Assembly (NCBI GenBank): GCA_963971225.1
Contig: OZ020267.1
Coordinates: forward strand, 92,431,648-92,495,647
Source: Melieria omissa
Taxonomy: Eukaryota > Arthropoda > Insecta > Diptera > Ulidiidae
Direction of reading: 5' to 3'
DNA: 64,000 nt
Below, one piece after another: positions 40,240 to 52,987 of the stretch. The notes beneath the pieces were generated by a model. The model was not told the origin of the DNA. It ran no database searches and saw only the letters and a program-made list of their open reading frames with translations. Numbering within the stretch: position 1 is the first letter of the stretch; every line of letters starts with the position of its first letter. A program made the translations under genes and the position numbers.

Positions 40240-42034
40240 TAGTCTATTTCCACTGAGCGCTTAACTGCAGTTTAGGGCTCTGCTATATTTGAGAACTGTC
40301 AAGCGTTTCCACCGAAACTGAGTTAACTCCAACAGCTGGTTTTTGTTTACATTTTCATTTGGTTAAATCAAATGCTGCATTTATTTCTGGGCAGCCACAG
40401 CTTACCCATCGCCGCAATCTCTTTTTATACGTATGTATGGTTTCTTGTAGCCCCTCTACTGCATGAAAACCACTCCGCTTTCCTTCTCAACAGTCTAGGA
40501 ATGTCTGCGTTTTCATATTTGTGAAAATTTATCAATTTATTTATTTATTTTTCAATTTATTTACACAGTGCAACAAATTAAAAAAAAATTTCGAGGGACA
40601 AGGTCAAACCCGTCTCATTCGATAGAGGACCTCAGTAGATGAAAAAGTGCAAGGGATTTTTCTCGGAATGATCGAGTTTTTTTTTAAATGCAGTTTAAAG
40701 ATGGCAGCTTAATTCCCTTCCTGAAACTTTTAAAACATCATATTTCTTGACTGAAATGTCAGAAAGGAATAATTTTTACGTCAAATTAAAGCTACTGATA
40801 TGAAGTCGATGACACAATATCCTTTTTCGAAAAATTTTCTGAAAAAGGATATGAAGAACCTCAATTAAATTTGTATCCTTAAATAACCTGGACACCGCGC
40901 GAGATAAATTTATGTAAGTGACTTCTGGTAAAAAAGCATTCAAAGATCTATACTGCACATCAATTTTATTTCAATCACTTTGACTGTTAAGCCACTACAG
41001 CGTTTCAAAAATTATACACTGCCGAATTAATGTTTTTCTGTACAAAATATCTCGTAGCTTCTTAGTTAAAACATCGAATGTAGCAAAGCACATTTTTTTA
41101 ATCGTTGTAGAGTCTTAACTGTAAAAATGATTTACATGAAATTTATAAGCCGTATAGATTTTTGAATGCTTTTTCACCAGAAGTCACTTATATAAATTTA
41201 TCTCGCACGGTTTCCAGGATATTCAAGGATAAAAATTTAATTGAGGTCCTTCATATCCTTTTCAGAAAATTTTTCGAAAAAGGATATTGTGTCATCGACT
41301 TCATATCATTAGCTTTCATTTGACGTAAAAATTATTCCTTTCTGACATTTGAGTCAAAAGATATGATGGTTTAAATGTTCCGGGAAGGGGCATTTAGCCG
41401 CCATCGTTAAACTGCATTTAAGAAAAAACTCGAACATTCCGAGAAAAATCCCTTGGCTCTTTTTCATCTACTCATTCCTCTATCGATTGAGATCAGTTTG
41501 ACCTTATCCCTTTTTTCAGTGTTGCACTGGGTTATCATTTGTCAATGGTTATTTGATTTGGGAAAGTTGTCGGCTGATTGTTATCAGAGCTGTCTGAATT
41601 TTTAATGTCAAGAGGGCTCATGAGAAGTTCCACTTTTTTTATTTTTTTTTGCAGCTTTTATTATTGGCAAATAATAGAAGCTTTAACTTTGACATACAAT
41701 ACGTATTTTTGCGAAAAATGCAGTAAGAAGTAATTGACTGAGCAAAAAACTACCACACCGAATGCAATTCAAATGCCCTCTTTTGTGTTTGTACGGCTCT
41801 TGAACCTTAAAGCATGCTATAAAAATTTTTACATTTGTGAGTATTGCTCCCGCTTTTAACATAACATTTTCTGTTAGACGTCTGTTAATAGCAAAACTGA
41901 GTTAACTCAGTTTTGAAAGTGAGTTTACGCACATTGGTACAAAAACAATTGTATGGGAATTTGAGCATTTAAATGCCATGTCAAACTGCAGTTAAGCGTA
42001 AACTGCAGTTAAGGCCCAGTGGAAATAAGCTCTA
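40240..42034. mobile_element. PIF/Harbinger-type MITE copy A, upstream of AsnRS
   Basis: Ends TAGTCTATTTCCACTGAGCG and (inverse) TAGAGCTTATTTCCACTGGG. It is collinear with copy B in AsnRS intron 2. Its 1,795 bp include a 964-bp foldback; without it 831 bp remain, against 829 bp in copy B. TSD is degraded (TAA / AAA). The right end lies 285 bp before the AsnRS start codon. Confidence 0.82.
40566..41529. mobile_element. Foldback element nested in MITE copy A
   Basis: 964 bp with inverted arms of about 380 bp (40566-40950 and 41150-41529), ends CAGTGCAACA and TGTTGCACTG. Arms share AAGGATATTGTGTCATCGAC-type blocks and are perhaps 85-90 percent alike. No coding capacity; the family is unknown to me. 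Confidence 0.8.
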
Positions 42035-42318
42035 AAAAATTTGACCAGCTCTTATACTTTTTTTTGTAATTTTTAAATCTCAAAAACCCTGGCCATCCAA
42101 AATACTTTGGTATTGAATGCTACTTGGCACCATTGGAGGAACGAGAAATAATAAGTTACCAGATTTTTTTAATTCCAAGTACTGTCAACTATTTTGTTGG
42201 CAACGCCACTGCGCTCGGAGGATTCCAATTATTGACTGCTGTTGTCGGTGTGCACTGATGCAATTCTATTTGTGTTTTACATTAATTTAAAGTGTGAATT
42301 GAATCCAACGAAATAGAC
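42035..42318 (+). promoter_or_regulatory. AsnRS promoter and 5' UTR region
   Basis: The only non-repeat sequence between MITE copy A and the AsnRS start codon, so the core promoter must lie here or in the MITE. No convincing TATA box; GGTGTGCACTGATGC around 42250 could be an initiator. Confidence 0.4.
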
Positions 42319-45300
42319 ATGCCATCTGAGGATATGGAAGCCTTGTCACTGAGTAAGTAACCAATTACGCGCATTAAAAAAATTGGCGCTTGTATGAGCC
42401 GCGTTTGCATTAGCAAATTTTCCACGTTGCTACTGCCGATATCGCATGTGCATGTACCACTAACATATATAGATGAGTGGTTCAAAAAAATTAAAGGCGC
42501 TACTTTGCTGCTTCTCTGAAGAACAATTGGAATTTAAGTTTTAATGTAAATGGGGGCGCTGTTCATGCTGCCGACTTAAGTTTTGCGGATTGTGAATATG
42601 ACTCATCCACTAAGAGAAATATGCTACTAACAGGGGAAGAAAAACAAGAGAATCGGTTTCGGCCGTATAATTTATAGATTTTGATATCTAAGTCATGACT
42701 ATTAGGACCTCAGCATCGGCTTCTAAATCGTAAACTAGGTCAGTGTTCCGCAACTTTTTGTGTTCAAGGTACACCTATCAAATCAAGAAATTTTAGACGA
42801 CACAACAGAAAAAGGAATATTTATCTAATATTTATTCATTACTAAAATCAATATACGAAAAGTTATATGAAAAGTTGAGGAAGAAATAAGAGCCTGTTTA
42901 ACTGAACACAGGCGATCAAAATTTGGAGCAATCGTTGATAAGGTTGCTCTCATAATTTCATTGATCGTCCTCAGGCGTTCCTTTTTTTCAATTTAATAGT
43001 AGTAAGAGTTGAAAATGCCAATTCGCATAAGTAGGTAGTGGCAAATGGTAATAGAATTGCAACAGCACGCTTTGAAAATAGTGAATACCCATTATTATAT
43101 GCAGGCAAAAATGTGCTAGCTCTACTTCGGAAAATTTTAGTTTTAATGTCCTATCAGTTTTTAACTCCATGAAATCTTTCTGCTCGTTTATCGGTTAGTG
43201 TAAGTATGAAACATAGAGGCTGTCCCGCCCCTCGCGCAACAAAGCGCCTCGCTCTTATAACTCGCAGATATTTTTAGGTGCGTTATCTTCACAAAACCTT
43301 GACTTTTTTCCGCGGCACACCAACTGATGACTAAGGTACACCAGTGTCTGCCGCGGGCACATGCCTTGCGGAACAATGAACTAGGTTAGCAGTGTAAAAA
43401 CCCGTTTTTTTAACTGGGGAGGGTTTCATCCTATTTCCCTGTACTTTCTAGAGAAGTCGCTTGATAAGTGACAGAATCCTTACCTTCAGAGCCTTTTACA
43501 AAAAATGCAATGACGAGTGGCGTATATAAAAGAAGTCAAAGGGCAGTTACACTCTACATTAGGCATATAGATTGGGAGAAGTAAATACACAATAGGGTGT
43601 AAATTTTCTTTCTAAACTAATGCAATGTGTCCTTATTTGGACGGCTGGAATACTGGGTTTGTAGTTTATCTTCAAGTCGACTAATTAGTTCGCAGAAGAG
43701 TAAACTGTTTAATGTCGTTTAAAATTCATGCACATATTATTTTGCAGCTGCGCTCTTCACGTCTGAAAAAGACGGCAGTGATGAAGCTGGCGATGGCACC
43801 GAGGCAAAGCCGTTCAAAACAATTTTACAAGCCATGCGCTTCGCAGGAAAGGAGCCGTTTCCTACAATCTACGTTGACAGTAAAGACTCCAATGCGGAGG
43901 GGCGTTTTGAGCCAGCGGCTAAGTCGCAGCTGAAAAAAATGCAGAAGATTTTTACTCGCGAGAGTTACAAGAATGCGGAAAAGCAGCAACGTGAGTCCGA
44001 AGATGCAGAAAAACGTCAACAAAATATTGAGGAGGCTCAGAAAGTGCAAATAGTTGAAAATGCCAACTTGCCGGCAGCGCGCAAAGTTCGCATATGCGAG
44101 GGCACCGAGAATCGTGAAGGACGTGTAAAGGTCTACGGTTGGGTGCATCGGTTGCGACGTCAAGGCAAGGGTTTGATCTTCATCACGCTGCGAGACGGCA
44201 CGGGCTTTCTTCAGTGCGTTCTAACAGACAAGCTGTGCCAGACATACAACGCGCTCGTGTTAACCACCGAGAGCTCAGTGGTGCTGTTCGGTGTATTAAA
44301 ACCCGTGCCCGAGGGAAAGTCGGTGAGTTATAGCCTATTTCCACTGAGCGCTTAACTGCAGTTTAGGGCTCTGCTATATTTGAGAACTGTCAAGCGTTTC
44401 CACCGAAACTGAGTTAACTCCAACAGCTGGTTTTTGTTTACATTTTCATTTGGTTAAATCAAATGCTGCATTTATTTCTGGGCAGCCACAGCTTACCCAT
44501 CGCCGCAATCTCTTTTTATACGTATGTATGGTTTCCCCTCTGTAGCCCCTCTACTGCATGAAAACCACTCCGCTTTCCTTCTCAACAGTCTAGGAATGTC
44601 TGCGTTTTCATATTTGTGAAAATTTATTTCATTTATGAAAATTTATTTAATTTGTCAATGTTTACTTCATTTGTGACAGCTGTCAGCTGATTGATATCAG
44701 AGCTGTCTGAATTTTTAATGTCAAGAGGGTTCATGAGAAGTTCCACGTTTTTTATTTTCTTTTTCAGCATTTATTATTGGCAAATAATAGAAGTTTTGAC
44801 TTTGATTATGACAGACCATATGTATTTTTGCGAAAAATTTAGTAAAAAGTTATTGTCTTGGCAAAAAATCTACCACACCGAACGCAATTCAAATCCCTTC
44901 TTCCGTTTGTGTCCATACGGCTCTTGCAGCGCCTGAAAGTATGCTATCAAAATTTGTACATTTGTGAGTATTGCCCCCTATTTTAACATAACATTTTCTG
45001 TTAGACGTCTGTACACGGCAAAACTGAGTTAACTCAGTTTTGAAAGTGAGTTAACTCAGTTTTTTACAACAACATTTTCATGGAAATTTGGGCATTTTAA
45101 TGCGATGTCAAACTGCAGTTAAGCGTAAACTGCAGTTAAGGCCCAGTGGAAATAGGCTATTAGCGTAAAAATCTATGACTTTATTATTTACTTATATGTC
45201 TGCATTCTGTTTAGGCACCCGGCGGCCACGAACTCAATGTTGACTATTGGGAGCTGATCGGATTGGCTCCCGCTGGTGGTGCTGAAAGCATTCTAAACGA

Positions 45301-48300
45301 AGAAGCACATCCGGACGTCCAGCTAGATAATCGGCACATTATGATACGTGGTGAAAACACGTCGAAAATTCTGAAAATGCGATCGGTGACCATGCAGGCA
45401 TTTCGCTCGCACTACTTTGCGCGCGGCTACAATGAAGTGACACCGCCAACACTCGTGCAAACCCAAGTCGAAGGAGGATCTACGCTCTTTAAACTGCAAT
45501 ATTTCAGGTGAAGGATCACTCTATGCATGTAGATATGGATAGACTAGCAGGTGCCGGCGCAAGTTTAAAGTCAATGGGCCCAATAAATTACAAATGACAA
45601 ATAGACAAGAAAATCTATAGTCCTATTAAATCATGTTTCACCATACAAATTCTTAACCCATCGTTGACGCCGCCAGATTTTGATTTTGGAAATGAAAACC
45701 ACGTCGACTTGATTTTCACTAAGAGTACTTTAACCATGCTTGAAGTGAATAGGCCTATAAATTTATTTTTTTCAAAGTTTCTTCATACAAACTTTTAACC
45801 CTTTGTTTACTTCGTCAACTTTTGTGTTTAAATTATGTATATATGAATACTAACTAATCTTAACCCATTGCTGACCTCGTTATATTTTGATTTTGGAAAA
45901 ACTGAAAAATACTTGTTCATTTCATTGAAAAATACTTATTCATTTTTCATTTGAAGTATTTTCACCAAATTTGAAGTCAATGTAATCCCAGGTCCCATTT
46001 AATCACGGCTCAGTGGAGGTCCATTTTCTAAAGTGTGAATCTGTAGTTCAAATATCATATACACTACGATCAATAAATACCGGGACTGTGTATTTAAAAT
46101 TTTCCGCCGTTGCCCGATGCAGGTATGGATGCATTTCACGGCCACTTTTGAACATTTTATACCACTCGAACGCTCTGGTTCTTGATAGAGCAGACTCCCC
46201 AAATGCTTTCTGCAACATTTTAAGCGCATTGGCACAAGAAATTTCGTTCCTAAGACAAAATTTCAAACAAATACGTTGATCAACAAAATTATCCATTGTA
46301 AAATGCGACGAAGTACAAAAAGTTGACTGATGCTAACAGCTACCAAACAAAAACTAATGATGCAATCCCGCTCAAAATTTGACACAGATGTCAGTTAAGG
46401 TCCTACCGACCTACTTACCTGCATCGGGCAACGGCGGAAAATTTAAAATACACAGTCCCGGTACTTATTGATCATAGTGTATGTAGATTCAGTGGTTCGG
46501 GCTGGGCGATGATGAGTCAGTCGGGACAAAAAATTATATGTACAGGTCTCCCTCGTATAGCGCGGTACTTTTACAACGCGTTTTCGATATAACGCGATAT
46601 AAAAAAGGGTTTTTTTCATTATTTTTTTAATTTTTTAAATAAAGTATGAATTTTGATTTTGACTTGGAATGTACATACATCTTTAATTTTGTACCTATTT
46701 TATTTTGGAAAAAGCTTATTGGAACATAACCCTAAAATTTATATGAAAGTTAAGTCTTATATAACGCGAATCACATAACGCGGAATTTTCCTGGAACGTA
46801 ACCACCGCGTTATACGAGGGAGACCTGTATGTAGATTTTCATATACCTGGGTACAACTTATCATTATTCTCTCCTCATAAAGTTATTGTCCTTTATTTTC
46901 GCAATGATATTGCGTACCAGAGCCAGCAGCAGTTTTACACCATGGCTGCCGAATTTAGCTCTATTTTTCATTTTAATATAGTGGTACTTCCTACATTTTT
47001 CCTCCCCTGAAAAGAAAAATTGCTTTTATAGTAAGTTCGATTAATTAGAAGCTCCAAGGAAGAAAGTTCTAAAAGATGGAAAAAAAGTCTGGTAATTCGT
47101 TAAGAGAGTGAAAAACCACACCTTGTCTTCGATTCACACTCTCATAAAGGATGACCAAATCTACTCACTCGATTAATAAGGTGAAAGAAAAATATATGTT
47201 GTTAAATAAGGCTTCATCCGGATGGCGTCTCAGCCACTGTGTTAAAAAATTGCATTTCAATACTGGCACGTATATTGCGCAAACTTCTTTATATTTCTGA
47301 TTCTTTCTAGACCAGACATTTTGATCTATTCGCTTATTGAATTAGGAGCTATCGATCGACCGTACTATTCGTGTTGTTATCAATACATAGGTTCTTCTTA
47401 GATCACCGCTTCTCTTTAGAGCTTAAGAGTATACGACGAATTATGAATGACGCATGCAATGTCGGAAAAATAATGCATGCAAACATGTCTTTGAACATAA
47501 TTTGTATACCAAAATGAGTAAGCCCTGGTAACCCCTGGTATGTGCTCTGCACTTTTAGGAGAGGGAAGAGAATCGTTGCGTTTTTTTGTCATGTTTATAT
47601 AAATATGGCTTGTTAATTTTCTAAATTCTTCGGTGTGGTTCCAAATTTTCCATTTGTAATTTTCCCCCTATTATTCCCTCATTCTACATCAGAGACTGGC
47701 AATGAGTAGGGGAATTCTTTGTAAGGTGCCACCCCTGCTCGATTTCGACGTTCCAGCAATCCAAAAAAAATTCCAAAAATTCCTGTTGCCATTTAAGGTT
47801 ATATGTCAACATCGATTTTAATGTGGTTTTTGAGGGAACAGACGCAATAACACGGTCTGGGTAAATAAAAGTGTCAAATTTGGTTAAGAAAAAACATAAA
47901 AATGAAAACTGAAGGTTTTTCTTGCGGTGAAAAAGTAACTAAAAACTTATAAACTTACTTACTAAGATAAACATCAGTGTTGGACTTAATTTTTAATGGT
48001 TTTTCATAATCCGAAATGATATCCGGGCATATCGTAAAAGGAACAAATTTATACAATAGGGCAGTTCACGATAACGTGCAAACGGTCTGGCATCATGGCA
48101 TTTGCAAAATGTGATGGCAAATATTTTCAACGCAACAACAAAATGTACACATTTGCCCATGCCGAGCAGCGGCAAATTTCCCACAATGAAACTCTATTGC
48201 ATATTTTTCGGCATGGGCAAAACAGATATGACAATCATCTGTTACAATTGCCGAGATGAAGCAGACGAAAAAGAAAATAAAAAGAGAAAAACCGAATAAA

Positions 48301-51300
48301 AAGTGGACGGAGGAAGAAATTCGTACATTTCTAAGTTATTTGCAAGAAGCGCTGGAGTTAGGGGTGTGAATTGTTTTCGGATTCCACAGCGGCAGCAACT
48401 TATGCATGCTCTTTATTCACGCTGGCTCCTACGGCGCAAATATTCTATTCTTCTTCTTGATTTATTCTTCAAAAACAGCTGTGAATTTGTTTTGTCAGTG
48501 TTGATGGCAAATTTTTGAAATGACATGCATTGGCCCAAATATTTGCACATTATCTTGAACTGCCCTAATGATTTCCAAAATGGCATACAAATGTCAAGTG
48601 TCACCTTTTTTTTGTAAGGTGCTACCCCCCCTTTCTTCATTGTATTGTGGTCCTATATCGGTAAAATGACTTTATTGCTCGGAATCGTCATTACAATGAA
48701 TTTAACATGTTCTTAGTCAATTTTTCTCTAATCCTATTATGAGGAATACATTTTTTCAGTTTTGTTTATTAATTTCCATACAAATATTCGATTTATTCGA
48801 TACCATTCAATTTGCATTTTGCCTTCAGCCATTTTCTATTCACTTCAAATTAAATTCAAAAATCTTTCGTAAATTTTCTAAATCATGCATTTTCATGTGA
48901 GATTTTTACGTTTTTAGCGGTTTTTTAGGGGGTGGCACTTTACATTAAAAATTTTTAGGGTGTCTATTTTGAACACTTTTGGAAATTGGCTGTAAAACTC
49001 GTATTTACGAAAAATTCAAATGAAGTGTTACCTTGGATCATAGCTCTTTAAATCCTCTTTCCAACGGTATATTAACATTGGCAATACGTTAATTTTCTAA
49101 CGAGTTATGCGCAAAAAAGCTATGGGGCGGCACCTTACAAAGAATTCCCCTACTAATAAAATTAGTATACTTAAGTCATGAGCCATAACAATTGGTGCAA
49201 GTGAATACTCAAACCAATTCCACAAAATACTATTACTCATTCGCACCAAAACATCAAAATACTCTAAATCCTCTTAAACGAATGTATACTGGTATTTTGG
49301 GTATGTATTGGTTACTGGCTCATAATCTGATTTGACTCACTTGTTCGTGTGAGAGGAAAATTGGTATGGATGAGTTGAGTAATAATTCGTGTTGTGCTTT
49401 GCGCTTTTTGCTAAACACTTATTGTTTGCCTTTGGACGCGTATCTGGTTGCTGCTGTGCATTGATGCTGAAGAATAAATATTATATTTTGAGTTTTTTTC
49501 AGTAGTTGCAATATTCTCAAATTCAACTAAGGAGAAAGCGAAACTGAAAATTTACCAATGACTTATGTCATTCCATTGAACCATTGGTGTTTCTTGGTGT
49601 TGTGCGTGATTACGGTATAACACAATAAACCTATTCACTCAATGACAGATCTGAGCACGCACCGGTTCGTATCAGCAAACAACTTATTCATTGTTCACAC
49701 TTAAAATATGTGCGCATGCGTAAACGAGTATGCGTGGATATGAGTTGGATGTTTTTCTTTCACTCATATCCACCAATAGTCTTTCTTGTGTTTTTCAACC
49801 AATGACTTAAAAAAGAGAATAATTGCAGTTCTACATCCATTCAAAACCAACATAATGAATTACATCGTGCGACAGTCAATTTTACATACGAAGAAATCTA
49901 TATACTCGTAAAACTAGGGGCCAAATATAGTAAAACTGCGTTTTTAGTTTTTCTCTGACGTGAGGATTTTTTAAAAGGGCTTTGAAAATCCCAAAAAATT
50001 ATTGACTGAATGTAGAATATGAATATCAATATGGGTATCAAATTAAACTGAATTTGACCCCTAGTTTCGCGGCTATATCAACTTGTTCGTGTGTTTTTAT
50101 ATTTTTTAATTTTTGACGCACGGTGTTTTAAAAGTAAATTATTCAGTTCTGAACAACCCGCATTGTATAATAACACACAAAACAAACAATATACAGAACG
50201 TGCAACTGGTGTAAAGAAAATTTTCTCTGCGGATTCCAGCGGTACTACCCGTTCATAGAAGCGGGCGGGAAGCAGTAGATGGGACAAGAACGCACAAACG
50301 TAAAATGAGAAGCTGTGAGAGTGTAATATCAAATTTTTAAAGAGCGAACAGATGGAAGATACGGGTGTACGATATGGTGACGCAATTTGAGAATGCAAGA
50401 GAGGATCACAAAACAACTCTACACTCGCTCGCGCTCGCGCTCACTCTCCCGTTTCCATTTACATTTTCCTCATCTTTGCTGCTTTTCGCCCGCGTCTGTA
50501 GTAAAAGCCCACAATGATTTTTCAGATGCGTCTTCTGTATATTGTTTGTACTAGTAATCAACCTAATCACAAGTACAAAAGTCTAATAAAAGAATTTCAG
50601 TCGAGGTTTGATAGCAAGCATTACTTATCAAAACAATCAGTTGTAATATTTCCGCTTTGTAATTGCAGCGAAGAAGCTTACCTTACCCAAAGCTCACAAC
50701 TGTACTTGGAGACTTGCTTGCCGGCATTAGGCGATGTCTTCTGTGTTGCACAGAGCTATCGCGCAGAGCAGAGTCGCACACGTCGCCACTTGGCCGAATA
50801 CACTCACATTGAGGGAGAGTGTCCCTTTATCACGTTTGACGATCTTCTTGATCGTCTTGAGGATCTTGTGTGTGACGTGGTGGATCGCGTCCTTAAGTCA
50901 CCTTGGGGTTACTTGGTTCACGAGTTGAACCCTGACTTCAAGCCGCCCCAAAGGCCATTCCGTCGCATGAATTACGCAGACGCTATTAAATGGTTAAAGG
51001 ACCACAACGTCACCAAGGATGATGGTTCTTTTTATGAATTCGGTGAGGTACGTTGTATGCACGCAATCATATTCTTGGAAACCGATTTTTGTTTTAAAAC
51101 TCGTTGCACTAGGATATTCCAGAAGCGCCAGAACGCAAAATGACAGACACCATCAACGAGCCAATTATGCTGTGTCGCTTTCCAACCAACATTAAGTCCT
51201 TCTATATGGCAAAATGTCCGGAGGACGCAAATCTCACCGAGAGCGTGGATGTGCTTTTGCCGAATGTGGGCGAAATAGTAGGTGGTTCTATGAGGACACA

Positions 51301-51508
51301 TGACCACGTCGAGCTGCTCAAGGGTTATGCACGTGAGGGTATCGATCCCAAGCCCTACTACTGGTACACAGACCAGCGAGTCTACGGCACACAGCCCCAC
51401 GGCGGGTACGGCCTAGGGCTAGAACGGTTTCTCTGCTGGTTGCTCAACCGCTACCATATCCGAGAGGTCTGTCTCTACCCCAGATTCGTTGACAGATGCA
51501 AACCGTAA
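42319..51508 (+). CDS. AsnRS: Cytoplasmic asparaginyl-tRNA synthetase, five coding exons
   Basis: Charges tRNA-Asn with asparagine in the cytosol (class IIb synthetase). Exons: 42319-42352, 43748-44322, 45215-45507, 50669-51047, 51113-51508. All junctions are GT-AG, phases fit, and the protein is 558 residues (human NARS1 is 548, from memory). An N-terminal extension ([20 protein letters not shown]) with a charged helix precedes the OB-fold anticodon-binding domain ([20 protein letters not shown]). The catalytic domain has motif 2 ([20 protein letters not shown]) and motif 3 ([20 protein letters not shown]). Introns 1-4 are 1,395, 892, 5,161 and 65 nt; introns 2 and 3 are mostly mobile DNA. 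The frame is intact, so the gene looks functional. It is convergent with GTF3C5. Confidence 0.96.
42353..43747 (+). other. AsnRS intron 1
   Basis: 1,395 nt, donor GTAAGT, acceptor TTTTGCAG. No recognised element inside; two minus-strand ORFs (42988-43170, 43188-43376) look like chance. Confidence 0.7.
44331..45159. mobile_element. PIF/Harbinger-type MITE copy B inside AsnRS intron 2
   Basis: 829 bp with ends TAGCCTATTTCCACTGAGCG and CAGTGGAAATAGGCTA, exact TTA TSD (44328-44330, 45160-45162). It begins 8 bp after the exon 2 donor (GTGAG). Removing it leaves an intron of about 60 nt, the usual dipteran minimum. Confidence 0.9.
45508..46061 (+). other. AsnRS intron 3, first part
   Basis: Donor GTGAAG. 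Contains direct repeats of TTAACCCAT(T/C)GTTGAC-like and CATTTGAAGTATTTTCA-like sequences; no gene. Confidence 0.45.
46062..46479 (-). mobile_element. Mariner-type deletion derivative with HTH remnant
   Basis: 418 bp with ~65-bp TIRs (CACTACGATCAATAAATACC...) and TA TSD. On the minus strand, 46296 to about 46110 encodes a mariner N-terminal helix-turn-helix ([38 protein letters not shown]), then runs straight into the far TIR. The catalytic DDE region is absent. Lies in AsnRS intron 3. Confidence 0.85.
46543..46827. mobile_element. Pogo/Tigger-type MITE
   Basis: 285 bp, ends CAGGTCTCCCTCGTATAGCG and its inverse CGCGTTATACGAGGGAGACC, TA TSD at 46541-46542 and 46828-46829. The GTATAACGCG motifs recur inside. 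No coding sequence. Confidence 0.82.
46830..47704 (+). other. AsnRS intron 3, no recognised element
   Basis: AT-rich intronic sequence with no repeat or ORF that I could interpret. Confidence 0.4.
47705..49154. mobile_element. Unclassified TIR element in AsnRS intron 3
   Basis: 1,450 bp with matching ends AGTAGGGGAATTCTTTGTAA and the inverse (TTACAAAGAATTCCCCTACT), TIR about 32 bp including GGTGCCACCCC. A partial copy of the TIR core (TTTGTAAGGTGCTACCCCCC) stands inside near 48612. No clear TSD. It contains the smaller element at 48058. Confidence 0.7.
48058..48566 (+). mobile_element. PIF/Harbinger-like MITE with Myb/SANT-like scrap
   Basis: 509 bp, ends AGGGCAGTTCACGATAACGT and (inverse) AGGGCAGTTCAAGATAATGT, 3-bp TSD AAT. 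A frame at about 48257-48370 encodes [20 protein letters not shown] followed by [16 protein letters not shown]. That is the start of a Myb/SANT-like domain as found in the accessory protein of Harbinger elements. Confidence 0.7.
49155..50668 (+). other. AsnRS intron 3, last part
   Basis: Mostly unassigned. A short inverted pair (AAACTAGGGGCCAAAT at 49911, ATTTGACCCCTAGTTT near 50051) marks a possible ~155-bp MITE. Purine/pyrimidine-biased GCTCGCGCTCGCGCTCACTC lies near 50429. The acceptor is TTTGTAATTGCAG at 50668. Confidence 0.45.
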
Positions 51509-52169
51509 ATTCACGTGGTGAAACAAACGTAAACATGATGGGCACCACCCAACCCTTTAACTATTTAATAATCTGCTTAATCGCGGATGAATGCATTTAA
51601 AATAAAATGCAACCATATGAGCAAATAAAGCATTCGTTCACGAACGTAACCGCACTTTATAATTGTGATAGAAAGTTCAAATATCTTATGTTTTTGTGTG
51701 TACTGTGATTTGGACATACGGAGGATATAAAAATAAGTGTTGCAATTTGATGCATGCAATATATGAGACGTAGAAGAATTAAATAGACAGGCACCACATC
51801 ACAGTATCGTTTATTTGCAGCTGAAGACCACAAAATATGGTGTATAAAACATTTGTATACAATGTCGACTTGTTTATTTCTTAAAAATTTATTTAGCATA
51901 TAAGATTGCTCTTTTAAGAGGGTCGTCTGCGTAGCGGCCCGATTTTCGAGCCTTTTTTTCAAAGTTTATTACGAAGGAACGAAAAAAGATATTCACTCAC
52001 TTTTTTGTTTTTTGTTTATTTAATCGTAATCTTTCAAGAGGCAAGATCATACAAATTATATTTCTACATATTCGAGTGCGGGATGACCTTGAACCTGCCC
52101 TCATCAGAATTTTGATATCAATTTCCCCGCAAGATTTTGGGCCAACCACGTAACCTACAACAAAAAATT
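51509..52169 (+). other. AsnRS 3' UTR and flank, poly(A) signals
   Basis: AATAAA at 51601 and again at 51624 give a 3' UTR of roughly 110-140 nt. Beyond them AT-rich sequence without recognisable genes. Confidence 0.6.
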
Positions 52170-52987
52170 AAACTAATCTTTTTTTTTTTTTGTTTTTTTA
52201 ACAGGAACAAACGCGCAGGGGATGACCCCTATTAATGCGAAGCATTGCGTTGGTTCAGGAAGGATATAAAGGTTAGGAGATAGGGTTATGAGTGAAGTGT
52301 TTATGGACTCTTGCCTTGAACCCATCGAGATCATAAGTGCTGGGGGAAAATACCCGCAGGGAGACCATTCCACAACCGTGCTGTACGGGCCAGAAACGAA
52401 CTTTCCCTGTAGTGCGTAGTGCGCTGGAACATCGTTTCGACGTGGAATGCATGGGCGCCAGTGTTCAAACGGGTTGCCCGTGGGAATACCCGGAGTGATG
52501 GCATCAAGCTGCTCATCTCCACTGAGCAATTACCGAAAAAGTATCGGTAGAATAACACCACACATGCCACGTTTCGACGATGCTCCAAGGAGTCAATAGA
52601 GCTGGATGCCCTACTGTCCCCTATAAGTTTAATCGCACGGTTTTGCACCCGATCCAGGAGCTCCAAATGGGTTTTTGAAGCCCCTGCCCATAGGTGCGAG
52701 TTAAACTCCATTTTAGGTCGGATATAGGTGGTGTAAATAATGCGGAGATCAGACGGAGTGAAATATTTTTTGCACCGCTTTAGGAAGCCGAGGCACTAGG
52801 CTGCTTCTTTCGACACGCCAAAAATATGATCGTTCCAACGAAGATCGTTCATAATGGACATGCCCAGAACATCAAGAGCTGCCGATTCCGCAATATCCAC
52901 ACCACCCATAACCAGGGATGTGTTGGGATGTGGGGAGACTCTATAATTGATATTATAATCTATAATTGATATTACATCAGCTATACT
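52170..52987 (-). mobile_element. Jockey/CR1-like non-LTR retrotransposon, 3' fragment
   Basis: The minus strand encodes the post-RT C-terminal part found in many fly retroposons: YIRPKMEFNSHLWAGASKTH, LLDRVQNRAIKLIGDSR, SSIDSLEHRRNVACVVLFYR, SFLARTARLWNGLPAGIF. Upstream lie the last RT block remnants (LDVLGMSIMNDLRWNDHI) and a stop near 52797. A poly(A) tail shows as the T run at about 52181-52200. 5'-truncated and dead. Confidence 0.8.

Noticed and set aside
52173..52529. 118-codon minus ORF ending in a Lys run
   Set aside because: It is an out-of-frame reading of the jockey-like 3' UTR into its poly(A) tail.
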